A stretch of DNA of 33,762 nucleotides from Bacteroidota bacterium. Its GTDB lineage: Bacteria; Bacteroidota; Bacteroidia; Chitinophagales; Chitinophagaceae. This document shows positions 1 through 7,557 of this stretch, in pieces. Each line of letters begins with the position of its first letter. Position 1 is the first letter of the stretch. The stretch covers positions 1 through 33,762 of the forward strand of contig JABDFS010000037.1 of assembly GCA_013286425.1 (NCBI GenBank), given 5' to 3'. The translations under genes and the position numbers were made by a program. The notes beneath the pieces were generated by a model. That model had not been told where the DNA came from. It saw only the letters and a program-made list of their open reading frames with translations, and did no database searches.

Positions 1-1043
1 ATAACTTTTACAGCAGTAAGTGTTGATGCAAGCACAATAAAGCCACTGCCTGTAACGCCTGCTGCACCTTTTGATGTAATCAATAACACACCAATTATTA
101 TGAATACCTGGTGCATTGAAAGATCAATGCTATACACCTGCGCCAAAAACATTACCGACATAGAAAGATAAATAGTTGTTCCATCAAGATTGAAAGAATA
201 ACCCGCAGGAACAACCAATCCGGTTACAGATTTTGAACAGCCTATGCGTTCCAGCTTTTCAATCAATGAAGGCAACGCCGCTTCTGATGAAGAAGTGCCT
301 AAAACAATCAACAATTCTTCGCGTATGTATTTGAGGAATTTAAAAATGCTGATATGATAATAACGCAGCAATAAACCAAGCACAATAAAAATAAAACTGA
401 TGCATGTTATATAAACACACAACATTAATCTGCCAAGCGGCAACAATGTATGCAAACCAAATTTACCAATGGTATATGCCATGCCCCCGAAAGCAGCAAG
501 TGGTGCAAGCATCATTACAAAATGCAATGCTTTAAACACATATTTTGATGCAATAGTTAGTGGCTGAATAATGCGTTGTTTATTCTTGTATCTGCTTAAC
601 CAAATGCCAAACGCAATAGCCACTATTAATATTTGCAGGGTTGGATTCTCTTTTAAAAAATGCCACCAGCTGAATTCCTTTGATTGCTTCACATAACCGG
701 AAATATCACCGCCTTTCATTTCAGAAATATTTACACCATGGCCAGGTTGTATTAAATGCGAAACAAGTATTCCGGTCAGCAAAGCAAATGTTGTAACCAC
801 TTCAAAATATAAAACAGCTTTGCCACCAACGCGGCCTGTTTTTTTCAGATCACCCATATTGCTTATGCCAAGCGATATGGTTAAAAAGATGATCGGGTAA
901 ATAAAGTATTTAATAATAGTGATGAACGTATCACCAAGCACTTTCATCTTTACTGCTGTATCAGGATAAAAATTCCCCAGCAGCGCCCCTGTAGTTATTG
1001 CTACTAAAACCCAGAAAGTAAGATTGGTAAAAAGTTTTTTCAT
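1..1043 (-). CDS. Dicarboxylate/amino acid:cation symporter (DAACS family), 3' end cut by window edge
   Basis: Inner-membrane secondary transporter of the DctA/GltP type, importing C4-dicarboxylates or acidic amino acids with sodium or protons. The minus-strand frame is open from ATG at 1043 to base 3, so about 347 residues are visible and the C terminus lies outside the window. It begins MKKLFTNLTFWVLVAITTG and is strongly hydrophobic. Family hallmarks are the serine-rich re-entrant loop GTSSSEAALPSLIEKL, the NLDGT motif in GYSFNLDGTTIYLSM, and GVTGSGFIVLASTL in the second hairpin. It starts 20 bases after the upstream flavoprotein gene ends on the same strand, so the two are probably co-transcribed. 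The family is certain. The substrate cannot be told from sequence; the glutamate in SSSEAALP occurs in several subgroups. Confidence 0.93.
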   Translation of the reverse strand, partial: MKKLFTNLTFWVLVAITTGALLGNFYPDTAVKMKVLGDTFITIIKYFIYPIIFLTISLGISNMGDLKKTGRVGGKAVLYFEVVTTFALLTGILVSHLIQPGHGVNISEMKGGDISGYVKQSKEFSWWHFLKENPTLQILIVAIAFGIWLSRYKNKQRIIQPLTIASKYVFKALHFVMMLAPLAAFGGMAYTIGKFGLHTLLPLGRLMLCVYITCISFIFIVLGLLLRYYHISIFKFLKYIREELLIVLGTSSSEAALPSLIEKLERIGCSKSVTGLVVPAGYSFNLDGTTIYLSMSVMFLAQVYSIDLSMHQVFIIIGVLLITSKGAAGVTGSGFIVLASTLTAVKV

Positions 1044-1062
1044 TGCAAACAATCGTATAACA

Positions 1063-2019
1063 TTATATATTTTGACATAACGGATCTTTTAACGCCGCAT
1101 TAAAATCATCCCATATCTCTTGTACAATTTCAGCTGCAGGTTTTATATCTTTTATCAACGCACTTACTTCACCTATTTCCAACTCACCTTCCACAAGATC
1201 CCCTTCAAGCATTCCTTTTTTTGCACGGCCGTGCCCTAACATATTTTTCAATGCTTCTTTTGATGCACCACTCGCTTCAGCATTGCTTATTACTTCATAA
1301 AAATTGTTTTTAAGCAGGCGCACAGGAACAACTTTTTTCATACTAAGCATAGTATCGCCTTCTTTGCTGTTTACAATTGCTTCTTTAAAATTTATATGAT
1401 TAGACGCTTCATTGCTGCAGACAAAACGGCTTCCAACCTGCACACCTTCTGCACCTAAAATCATTGCCGCAAGCATTTGTTTGCCCGTTGCAATTCCGCC
1501 TGCAGCAAGAACCGGAATGTTGATTACATCTTTTACTGCAGGAATTAAAACCATGGTTGTTGTTTCTTCACGCCCATTATGCCCGCCGGCTTCAAAGCCT
1601 TCAGCAACCACAGCATCACATCCTGCATCTTCTGCCTTCTTCGCAAAAGTGCTGCTGCTTACAACATGCACAACAGTAATTCCATGTTGCTTCAAAGTTG
1701 ATGTCCACGTTTTAGGATTGCCGGCACTTGTAAAAACAATTTTTATTTCTTCATCAATTACAGTTTGAATATGCTTTTCAATATCAGGATATAACAAAGG
1801 AATGTTTACACCAAAAGGCTTCGACGTTGCTGCTTTACATTTTTGAATATGCAGTTTTAAAACATCAGGATACATACTGCCGCTGCCAATCAAACCCAAC
1901 GCTCCTGCATTACTTACAGCGCTTGCAAGCTTCCATCCGCTTGTCCAAACCATACCGGCCTGAACAATCGGGTAGTCAACATTAAAAAGCTTTGTTATTC
2001 GGTTACTGAATATCGACAT
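1063..2019 (-). CDS. FMN-dependent nitronate monooxygenase / FabK-type enoyl-ACP reductase family protein
   Basis: A 318-residue TIM-barrel flavoprotein of the 2-nitropropane dioxygenase/FabK family. Visible motifs are the N-terminal YPIVQAGM (17-23), GFEAGGHNG (141-149, with the catalytic-type His147), AAGGIATG (172-179) and the phosphate-binding GAEGVQVGSRF (189-199). The GFEAGGH and AGGIA segments resemble FabK, the alternative enoyl-ACP reductase of fatty acid synthesis, as much as nitronate monooxygenases. Sequence alone does not separate the two activities. The length is normal for the family, and the ATG at 2019 places the YPIVQ motif at the expected distance from the N terminus. The symporter gene follows after 19 bases, suggesting a two-gene operon. 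No fatty acid synthesis genes are adjacent, so no cellular role is assigned. Confidence 0.88.
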   Translation of the reverse strand: MSIFSNRITKLFNVDYPIVQAGMVWTSGWKLASAVSNAGALGLIGSGSMYPDVLKLHIQKCKAATSKPFGVNIPLLYPDIEKHIQTVIDEEIKIVFTSAGNPKTWTSTLKQHGITVVHVVSSSTFAKKAEDAGCDAVVAEGFEAGGHNGREETTTMVLIPAVKDVINIPVLAAGGIATGKQMLAAMILGAEGVQVGSRFVCSNEASNHINFKEAIVNSKEGDTMLSMKKVVPVRLLKNNFYEVISNAEASGASKEALKNMLGHGRAKKGMLEGDLVEGELEIGEVSALIKDIKPAAEIVQEIWDDFNAALKDPLCQNI

Positions 2020-2095
2020 GAGTTACCAAAATAAAACAAAGCGCTGCAATAAATAAAACGGATTGCGTAAACTGGAAATAACAATTGCGCCAAGA

Positions 2096-2296
2096 TCAAT
2101 ACATCAAAGGCTTCACATCGTAGTAAGATATAAATCTCCGCTTAATGGAATTCTGTTTGGCTTTCTCAACCTGCGCGTTGGAACCGCCGGTATTTATGGG
2201 TTGTGATTGCTCAGCTTTTACCTGCTTATCAGAAATAAGAATTATCACTGTTATTATCAATAAAACAGAAGTGGTGAGGATTAGTATGTTTTTCAG
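2096..2296 (-). CDS. Possible small single-span membrane protein with CTG start (hypothetical)
   Basis: An open frame of 66 codons reads as MKNILILTTSVLLIITVIIL followed by a polar, basic tail ending in YYDVKPLMY. This is a clear hydrophobic segment at about residues 3-22 with a lysine in front. There is no ATG. The frame is closed upstream by a TAG, and the candidate starts are CTG at 2296, ATC at 2305 or an internal TTG. The CTG-AAA start resembles the inferred batC start in this same window. It lies upstream of the flavoprotein gene on the same strand, with a 76-base gap. The coding look rests on the signal-anchor shape alone, so it may be a chance frame. Confidence 0.33.
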   Translation of the reverse strand: MKNILILTTSVLLIITVIILISDKQVKAEQSQPINTGGSNAQVEKAKQNSIKRRFISYYDVKPLMY

Positions 2297-2414
2297 ATAG
2301 CGGATGGAAAATGGTTTTCGCTACGAATATACTCGTAAACACATTGCGCGTATATTTTTTTGTGTTAAAGAATTTAAAACAAATTACAGGCAAGGGCATG
2401 CAATAAGATTGTAT

Positions 2415-2422
2415 TACGTTTG
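2415..2422 (+). promoter_or_regulatory. Candidate -7 promoter element of kbl
   Basis: TACGTTTG matches the Bacteroidetes -7 consensus TAnnTTTG and would place transcription start about 13 bases before the kbl ATG at 2442. A good -33 TTTG is not visible at the usual distance. This placement argues against the longer in-frame start at 2304, which would lie upstream of the promoter. Confidence 0.3.
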
Positions 2423-2441
2423 TGCAATAATAACTTTCACT

Positions 2442-3629
2442 ATGAATGAGCCGTTTGTTCAGCGTATATTTTCTGAACTCCAGGAAATTGAATCTGCAGG
2501 ATTATTAAAAAAAGAGCGCATCATTACAAGTCCGCAGGGAGCAGAAATTGTTGTTAACGATAAAACAGTTTTAAACTTCTGCGCTAATAATTACCTTGGT
2601 TTATCATCTCATCCCAAAGTAATAGAAGCTGCACACAAAGCCGTTGAAACACATGGCTACGGTTTAAGCAGCGTGCGTTTTATCTGCGGCACGCAGGATA
2701 TTCATAAAGAGCTTGAACAAAAGATAGCCACATTTTTAGGAACAGAAGATACCATTTTGTATTGCGCTGCTTTTGATGCAAACGGCGGTGTGTTTGAACC
2801 ATTGTTTAATGAACAGGATGCTATTATAAGCGACGCATTGAATCATGCTTCGGTAATTGACGGTGTGCGTTTATGTAAGGCACAACGCTATCGTTATGAA
2901 CACAACAACATGCAGGACCTTGAAGACAAACTGGTAGATGCAGCGCATTTACGCAGCCGCATTATTGTTACAGATGGTTCTTTTAGCATGGATGGAACGA
3001 TTGCGCAGCTGGATATTATTTGTGAACTGGCAGAAAAATATGATGCTGTGGTAATGATCGATGATAGCCACTCAACAGGCTTTCTTGGTAAAACAGGGCG
3101 CGGCACACATGAGCATAAAAATGTAATGGGCAAGGTTGATATCATTACAGGAACATTAGGAAAAGCATTGGGTGGCGCGAATGGCGGGTTTACCAGCGGC
3201 AGGAAAGAGATCATTGAAATGTTGCGCCAGCGATCAAGGCCATATCTCTTCTCAAACACATTGGCGCCTGCAATTGTTGGTGCTTCTATTGCCGTGTTTG
3301 ATATGCTTACCGAAACAACGGAACTGCGCGATAAGCTTGAACGCAACACAAAATATTTCAGGGAAAAAATTACAGCGGCAGGCTTTGATATAAAACCCGG
3401 CGAACATCCAATCGTTCCAATAATGTTATACGATGCAGTGGTTGCACAAAACTTTGCTTCCAAACTTTTGGATGAAGGCATTTATGTAATTGGATTCTTT
3501 TATCCTGTTGTTCCCAAAGGGCAGGCGCGTATCCGCGTTCAATTAAGTGCAGCGCATGAAATGGAACATATTAATAAAGCTATTGCGGCTTTCACCAAGA
3601 TTGGGAAAGAGTTAGAAGTAATAAAATAA
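2442..3629 (+). CDS. kbl: Glycine C-acetyltransferase (2-amino-3-ketobutyrate CoA ligase)
   Basis: PLP-dependent alpha-oxoamine synthase that cleaves 2-amino-3-ketobutyrate with CoA to glycine and acetyl-CoA, the second step of threonine catabolism. From the chosen ATG it is 395 residues, the normal Kbl length. Motifs: NFCANNYLGLSSHP (45-58), the substrate-loop SSVRFICGTQDIHKELE (77-93), MIDDSHSTGFLG (205-216) with the aspartate and histidine that hold PLP, and TGTLGKALGGANGG with the Schiff-base lysine at about 241. An in-frame ATG at 2304 would add 46 residues, but that extension matches no family feature and starts upstream of a promoter-like motif, so 2442 is preferred. Threonine dehydrogenase, the usual partner, is not in the window. 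The 3' end runs to within 3 bases of the convergent luxR-type gene, and this junction is duplicated near 7.2 kb. Confidence 0.95.
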   Translation: MNEPFVQRIFSELQEIESAGLLKKERIITSPQGAEIVVNDKTVLNFCANNYLGLSSHPKVIEAAHKAVETHGYGLSSVRFICGTQDIHKELEQKIATFLGTEDTILYCAAFDANGGVFEPLFNEQDAIISDALNHASVIDGVRLCKAQRYRYEHNNMQDLEDKLVDAAHLRSRIIVTDGSFSMDGTIAQLDIICELAEKYDAVVMIDDSHSTGFLGKTGRGTHEHKNVMGKVDIITGTLGKALGGANGGFTSGRKEIIEMLRQRSRPYLFSNTLAPAIVGASIAVFDMLTETTELRDKLERNTKYFREKITAAGFDIKPGEHPIVPIMLYDAVVAQNFASKLLDEGIYVIGFFYPVVPKGQARIRVQLSAAHEMEHINKAIAAFTKIGKELEVIK

Positions 3630-3848
3630 AGATCACACTAAACCTACGAGCTTTAAATAAGTTATCATTCCTGTTGTATCAATACAGTTTGTTTTTTCAA
3701 GCAGGTTTCTCCGGTGCGTATCAATAGTATGTGAACTGACCGACAATTCATTTGCTATCTCTTTACTGCTTTTCCCTTCAGCCAGCAAAGACAAAATTCT
3801 TTTCTCCTGTTTGGATAAAGGTTGCACAGGTTCAAGACAATTTTTATC
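3549..3848. repeat. Direct repeat copy 1 (300 bp): kbl 3' end plus luxR 3' end
   Basis: This stretch aligns without any gap to 7199-7498 at a constant offset of 3650 bases. I counted about 34 mismatches over 298 positions by eye (roughly 89% identity). This copy forms the functional ends of two intact convergent genes. Confidence 0.92.
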
Positions 3849-4412
3849 AAAATTAAAATTCCACCATTTTGATTCATCAGGAGTAGTGATAATAAAATTA
3901 GCTGTCCGGTTTTTTTTCAAATAAGTTATATCATGCACGTAACTGAGAATAAGGAACGGATTTCCTGCGCTGTCCTTTTCAATACACACACTTTGTTGCA
4001 AAAGATGGAAATATTCTCCGGTAGATCTTTTATATAAAGCTTCAAGGCACATTACAAACTTTTCGGGTGTGTCTTTACTTTCTTCAACAAAATATCTTGT
4101 CCCTTCTTCTTGCATTGCCATTGTTGCCTGGACAAAATTTGGATGCATATTAGAATGTGTAAATTCAAACCAGTTTGCAGCTAAAAACTTTGAAGTATCA
4201 TGACCAATCACTCCTTTTTTATCAACAACATAAATTATGCGGTTAATTATTATGTTCCAAACCATAATAAATACTGAATTCTGAGCAGAAATCTGTTCAA
4301 ACAACGGTATAAGTTCCGGCCATTTTTCTTTATAAGATGCGGCTAGTTGAATACTGGAACGTAGTTTATCCCAGTCTTTATTAAAGAGGTCGTCAAAGGA
4401 TCTGGAGGCCAT
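3633..4412 (-). CDS. LuxR-family transcriptional regulator with PAS-like sensor region
   Basis: A 259-residue regulator. The C-terminal GerE/LuxR DNA-binding domain is clear (about 200-259): SKQEKRILSLLAEGKSSKEI, then ANELSVSSHTIDTHRRNLLEK with the helix-turn-helix at about 215-240. The N-terminal 190 residues look like a PAS-type sensor fold. FIMVWNIIINRIIYVVDKKGVIGHD and FHLLQQSVCIEKDSAGNPFLILSYVHDITYLKK resemble the two-part strand pattern of PAS domains ending in a DIT motif. No signal peptide or membrane span was seen, so it should act in the cytosol. The ligand is unknown. It stands alone, convergent with kbl. A perfect 9+1+9 dyad begins 26 bases upstream of its ATG and may be its own operator. 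A second, partial copy of its DNA-binding domain lies at 7283-7504. Confidence 0.87.
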   Translation of the reverse strand: MASRSFDDLFNKDWDKLRSSIQLAASYKEKWPELIPLFEQISAQNSVFIMVWNIIINRIIYVVDKKGVIGHDTSKFLAANWFEFTHSNMHPNFVQATMAMQEEGTRYFVEESKDTPEKFVMCLEALYKRSTGEYFHLLQQSVCIEKDSAGNPFLILSYVHDITYLKKNRTANFIITTPDESKWWNFNFDKNCLEPVQPLSKQEKRILSLLAEGKSSKEIANELSVSSHTIDTHRRNLLEKTNCIDTTGMITYLKLVGLV

Positions 4413-4737
4413 TCACTTCATAAGTTTAGCAGGATAAAAATACTCAAATTGAGTATTGCTTTATATGTGTTTGAAAAATACCTTAGCAAATCAAGAAAAT
4501 ATAAACTTTTTCCCTGCAGCAACCATAACCTAAATTTAATTCGTACACCAACTTATATAAAATGCAGTAATTCATTTTTATCGATCTTTTAAAATACAAT
4601 TGCATGCCTGCCGTTGTAATAATCTAACGCATCAACACCACATACGCTTATTGAATTATAAATAATTCAGCAACGTGCACTAATTATTTCACCTTAAATC
4701 TTTTTCATTCAATTCATCTTCTCTTAAATTATTAACC
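4413..4737. other. Divergent intergenic region between luxR-type gene and T9SS protein gene
   Basis: These 325 AT-rich bases hold the promoters of two divergent genes. The only sharp structure is the dyad at 4439-4457. No convincing ORF, RNA gene or second dyad was seen in the rest. A run of short pyrimidine-rich words precedes the ATG at 4738. Confidence 0.7.
4439..4457. promoter_or_regulatory. Perfect 19-bp dyad, candidate LuxR-type operator
   Basis: AATACTCAA, one base, then TTGAGTATT: two perfect 9-base arms around a single A. It ends near the luxR-type ATG (4412), inside the expected promoter zone of that gene. GerE-type regulators bind as dimers to dyads of this size, so autoregulation, possibly with control of the divergent T9SS gene, is the simplest reading. 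Confidence 0.5.
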
Positions 4738-6981
4738 ATGAAAAAAATTTACACCGCATTGTTTACAACAATCATTATGTTATCAACACAGTTAAATGCA
4801 CAATTAAACTACATCTTCTCTACGGCAAACAAACCTTATGTGCCTGTTACCGGTGGCATTACTCCGCATCTTACAACAGATTATACCGGCTGGGCGCCGG
4901 AAGATGAGGGCTTTGCCAAAGTACCAATTGGGTTTAGATTTAATTACAATGGCACTAATTATGATTCTGCTAATGTTGATGTAAATGGCTTTATCACCTT
5001 TACAGATTCTTTAAACATTGGGTTTAATTATCAGTATTTTCAAAACAATTTAAGTACGCTTCCAAATTTTGGACAACGGCCAATTATTGCAGCACTCTGG
5101 GACGACCTGCTGCTTTTAGATACATCTTATCTTGTTTATAAAACAACCGGTTTTGCACCATCAAGGGTTTTTACGGTTGAATGGAAAAAAGTAAAATGGA
5201 GTTATGATGCACCGAATCCTGTTTTATCAATCGAATTGAAATTATATGAAACAACGAATATTATCGAGTTTCATTATAAAGACGAAGGCGGAATACCTTA
5301 CCAGCAATTTGCATTTGCTTCTATTGGCATTACCGCGGCGGATGTTAACAGGGATTTTGTTTCGCTGCAAAGCACATCTGCCGATCCGCAAATCAGTTTG
5401 CTTAAATCAATAGATTCACTGGCACAAAAACCTGCAGATAACCAGGTATACAGGTTTATACCTGCTGCTGTTCCTGTTCCTGAAAAATTCAGAAGGTCAT
5501 ATAGCTATACCAACAACAAATTATTTCTGCAATTGCATTCAGGTGAATTAAACGGTTATGAATATGCTGTTACACATTCGCCCATACCACCCTCATCAGG
5601 CACCAAAACCACTTCCGGCAACATAGCAGTATTTTCATTGAATGCTGCAACAACATATTATACTTATGCCAGGTCTCTATTACCTGGTAACCTTTATAGC
5701 CAATGGGTATGTGATTCTTTCACCACTGCTGATAAACCAGTCCCTGTTCCTTACCATATTAGCGGAAGTAATCTGATAAATTATCTGCCTGCCGATATGC
5801 GTGAACAGGATTTTACTGATACAAGTCTTAGCTATTTTCCGGGGCAATCAGGATGGGAAGAAATAACAGATTTTCCTCATGTTGGTGATACATGCCTTGA
5901 TGGAGGTAATACTTTTTATGATGCTGATGATTGGGCTTTTACGCCTGGAATAAAACTCAGCGCAGGCAAAACATACCAGTTAAAGTTTGGCTACTTGTCA
6001 TATTATGAATATAATCCGGGAGATCCTTCCAAAGTGGAAATTAAATATGGAACTGCTGCAGGATTTGCAGGAATGAATTCAGGAACGCTGTTCAAAAAAA
6101 CGATTCGCACTTATGCGCATTATGATGAAAACGGAGGCCTTCCTTTCAGAGATACTACTATTGAATTTACGCCTGCCACTACAGATGTTTATTATTTTGG
6201 AGTTCATAATTTAAGTATCAATAATTATTACTCGGAAGGTGGTTTCCCTATAATCGGAAACTTTTCAATATCGGAAAAAAATTCTTCACCGATAGCGCCA
6301 TTATTCGCATTAAAAGGAAGCACAGATAATGTAAATAATATTCTAAGCTGGAATAACAATAACATAAACAATATTCAAATTCAGCGCAGCAATGATGGAA
6401 TAAACTTTATCAATCTTGCAACTATAAAAAATCAAAACAATAACATTGTTAAGCCTCGCAATTTTACCCGGACTGATGTGCATGATGTAAATTATTGGAA
6501 CCAGTTAAAAGGGAAGTCAAAAGTTGAATATGAGAAAATGTTGCCTTTATTATCTGTGAGTGCTCAATCAGAAAGTAGCAAATCTTCCCACTTGGCAAAA
6601 AATACATCACCTGATTATGTTGATAAAAATGTTCAGGGCACAAATTATTATCGCATGCAATATATTGATGCTAATGGAAGTACTGTTTATTCGAATATTA
6701 TTGTGCTAAGAGATAATGCCGTGGCTGGCCAGTTAAGCGCCTATCCTAACCCGGCTAAAAACTTAATTACTGTAAAAGTTACTTTAACAGGTAATGAAAA
6801 AATGAGATTAAATATAACAGATAACTCGGGCAAAACAATGCTTACAAAAACAATCAGTATTGGCACGCGCGAAACGATAATTCAGGTTGATGTTTCTCAT
6901 TTTTATGCCGGCACATATTTTATAAAATTAATTAGCGATGATGGAGATGAAAGAGCAATAGAGAAATTTATAAAGCAATAA
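4738..6981 (+). CDS. Secreted surface protein with T9SS type A sorting domain
   Basis: A 747-residue exported protein of unknown function. The Sec signal peptide MKKIYTALFTTIIMLSTQLNA precedes QLNYIFST. Residues about 25-200 form a nidogen-like domain common in Bacteroidetes surface proteins, with FRFNYNGTNYDSANVDVNGF, RPIIAALWDDL, and RVFTVEWKKVKWSYD followed by LYETTNIIEFHY. A fibronectin-type-III-like stretch and a beta-rich jelly-roll-like region (about 360-520) follow. The last 80 residues are a typical T9SS type A C-terminal domain: LSAYPNPAKNLITVKV, NITDNSGKTML, then YAGTYFIKLISDDG and EKFIKQ. The protein should cross the outer membrane through T9SS and stay on the cell surface or be released. 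It sits between the two copies of the 300-bp kbl/luxR repeat, so this gene may have arrived or been rearranged together with that duplication. Confidence 0.85.
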   Translation: MKKIYTALFTTIIMLSTQLNAQLNYIFSTANKPYVPVTGGITPHLTTDYTGWAPEDEGFAKVPIGFRFNYNGTNYDSANVDVNGFITFTDSLNIGFNYQYFQNNLSTLPNFGQRPIIAALWDDLLLLDTSYLVYKTTGFAPSRVFTVEWKKVKWSYDAPNPVLSIELKLYETTNIIEFHYKDEGGIPYQQFAFASIGITAADVNRDFVSLQSTSADPQISLLKSIDSLAQKPADNQVYRFIPAAVPVPEKFRRSYSYTNNKLFLQLHSGELNGYEYAVTHSPIPPSSGTKTTSGNIAVFSLNAATTYYTYARSLLPGNLYSQWVCDSFTTADKPVPVPYHISGSNLINYLPADMREQDFTDTSLSYFPGQSGWEEITDFPHVGDTCLDGGNTFYDADDWAFTPGIKLSAGKTYQLKFGYLSYYEYNPGDPSKVEIKYGTAAGFAGMNSGTLFKKTIRTYAHYDENGGLPFRDTTIEFTPATTDVYYFGVHNLSINNYYSEGGFPIIGNFSISEKNSSPIAPLFALKGSTDNVNNILSWNNNNINNIQIQRSNDGINFINLATIKNQNNNIVKPRNFTRTDVHDVNYWNQLKGKSKVEYEKMLPLLSVSAQSESSKSSHLAKNTSPDYVDKNVQGTNYYRMQYIDANGSTVYSNIIVLRDNAVAGQLSAYPNPAKNLITVKVTLTGNEKMRLNITDNSGKTMLTKTISIGTRETIIQVDVSHFYAGTYFIKLISDDGDERAIEKFIKQ

Positions 6982-7042
6982 ACAGATTTTTCAATCCTAA
7001 ACCTTACCTCATTATAAAAATTTTATCTTAACCCTTTTAATT

Positions 7043-7279
7043 ATGAAAACATCAAATCATCTCCCGTTCTTACTTATGGCTTTTTTCGCATCGTTAATTT
7101 TATTGTCTCATCACCTGTTACGTTCACGGTATAGGCATTCAGTTTTATCAATAATAAATAATATAACATACACTTGCAAAACTTTCCACTGTAGGCAAGC
7201 ATCGCATGAACTCCATCATATTGATAAAGCTATTGCTGCTTTCACTAAGATTGGAAAAGAGTTAGGCGTGATACAATAA
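7043..7279 (+). pseudogene. Chimeric remnant: signal-peptide-like start fused to the kbl 3' end
   Basis: A 78-codon frame whose first 25 codons look like a signal peptide (MKTSNHLPFLLMAFFASLIL). A non-descript linker follows, and the last 27 codons are a copy of the Kbl C terminus (HIDKAIAAFTKIGKELGVIQ here, HINKAIAAFTKIGKELEVIK in the intact gene at 2442). A 27-residue tail of a PLP enzyme has no function on its own. In another frame the linker reads SPVTFTV and then a stop, as expected for a broken secreted-protein gene. I read this as two gene fragments joined by rearrangement, not as a working gene. Confidence 0.72.
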
Positions 7280-7498
7280 AGATTATAACAACCCCACAAG
7301 CTTTAAATAGGTTATCATTCCTGTAGTATCACTGCAGTTTGTTTTTTCAAGCAGGTTTCTCCGGTGTGTGTCAATAGTGTGTGGGCTGACCGACAATTCA
7401 TTTGCTATCTCTTTACTGCTTTTCCCTTCAGCCAGCAAAGACAGAATTCTTTTCTCCTGTTTGGATAAAGGCGACACGGGTTCAAGACAATTTTTATC
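7199..7498. repeat. Direct repeat copy 2 (300 bp): decayed kbl/luxR junction
   Basis: Gap-free partner of 3549-3848. The left end is within a few bases of 7199 and the right end after TTTTTATC at 7498, where similarity stops abruptly on both sides. The reading frames and both stop positions are preserved although the parent genes are truncated. Confidence 0.92.
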
Positions 7499-7504
7499 GA
7501 TCAA
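7283..7504 (-). pseudogene. Truncated luxR-type gene: DNA-binding domain only
   Basis: A 73-codon frame with a TTG start, carrying only the GerE-type helix-turn-helix domain of the regulator at 3633-4412. It differs from the parent at about four residues over 66 (Q to S, S to P, I to S, V to L). More of the base differences are silent than would be expected of a freely drifting pseudogene. The stop is conserved but changed from TGA to TAA. The sensor region is absent and similarity ends at 7498. It could be a dead fragment, or a stand-alone helix-turn-helix protein of the kind known for GerE. The lack of an ATG and of an obvious promoter favours the former. Confidence 0.65.
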
Positions 7505-7557
7505 CCAAATGCAGGTTATAAATATTGCTGAATTAAAAAGTCATTTAGGTTTTTAAG

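Noticed and set aside
1412-1768. Plus-strand frame inside the flavoprotein gene
   Set aside because: It is antisense to a strongly conserved enzyme and has the cysteine- and proline-rich look of a shadow frame.
2304-2441. A 46-codon N-terminal extension of kbl from ATG 2304
   Set aside because: The extension has no family match, and ATG 2442 gives the standard 395-residue enzyme just downstream of a TAnnTTTG motif.
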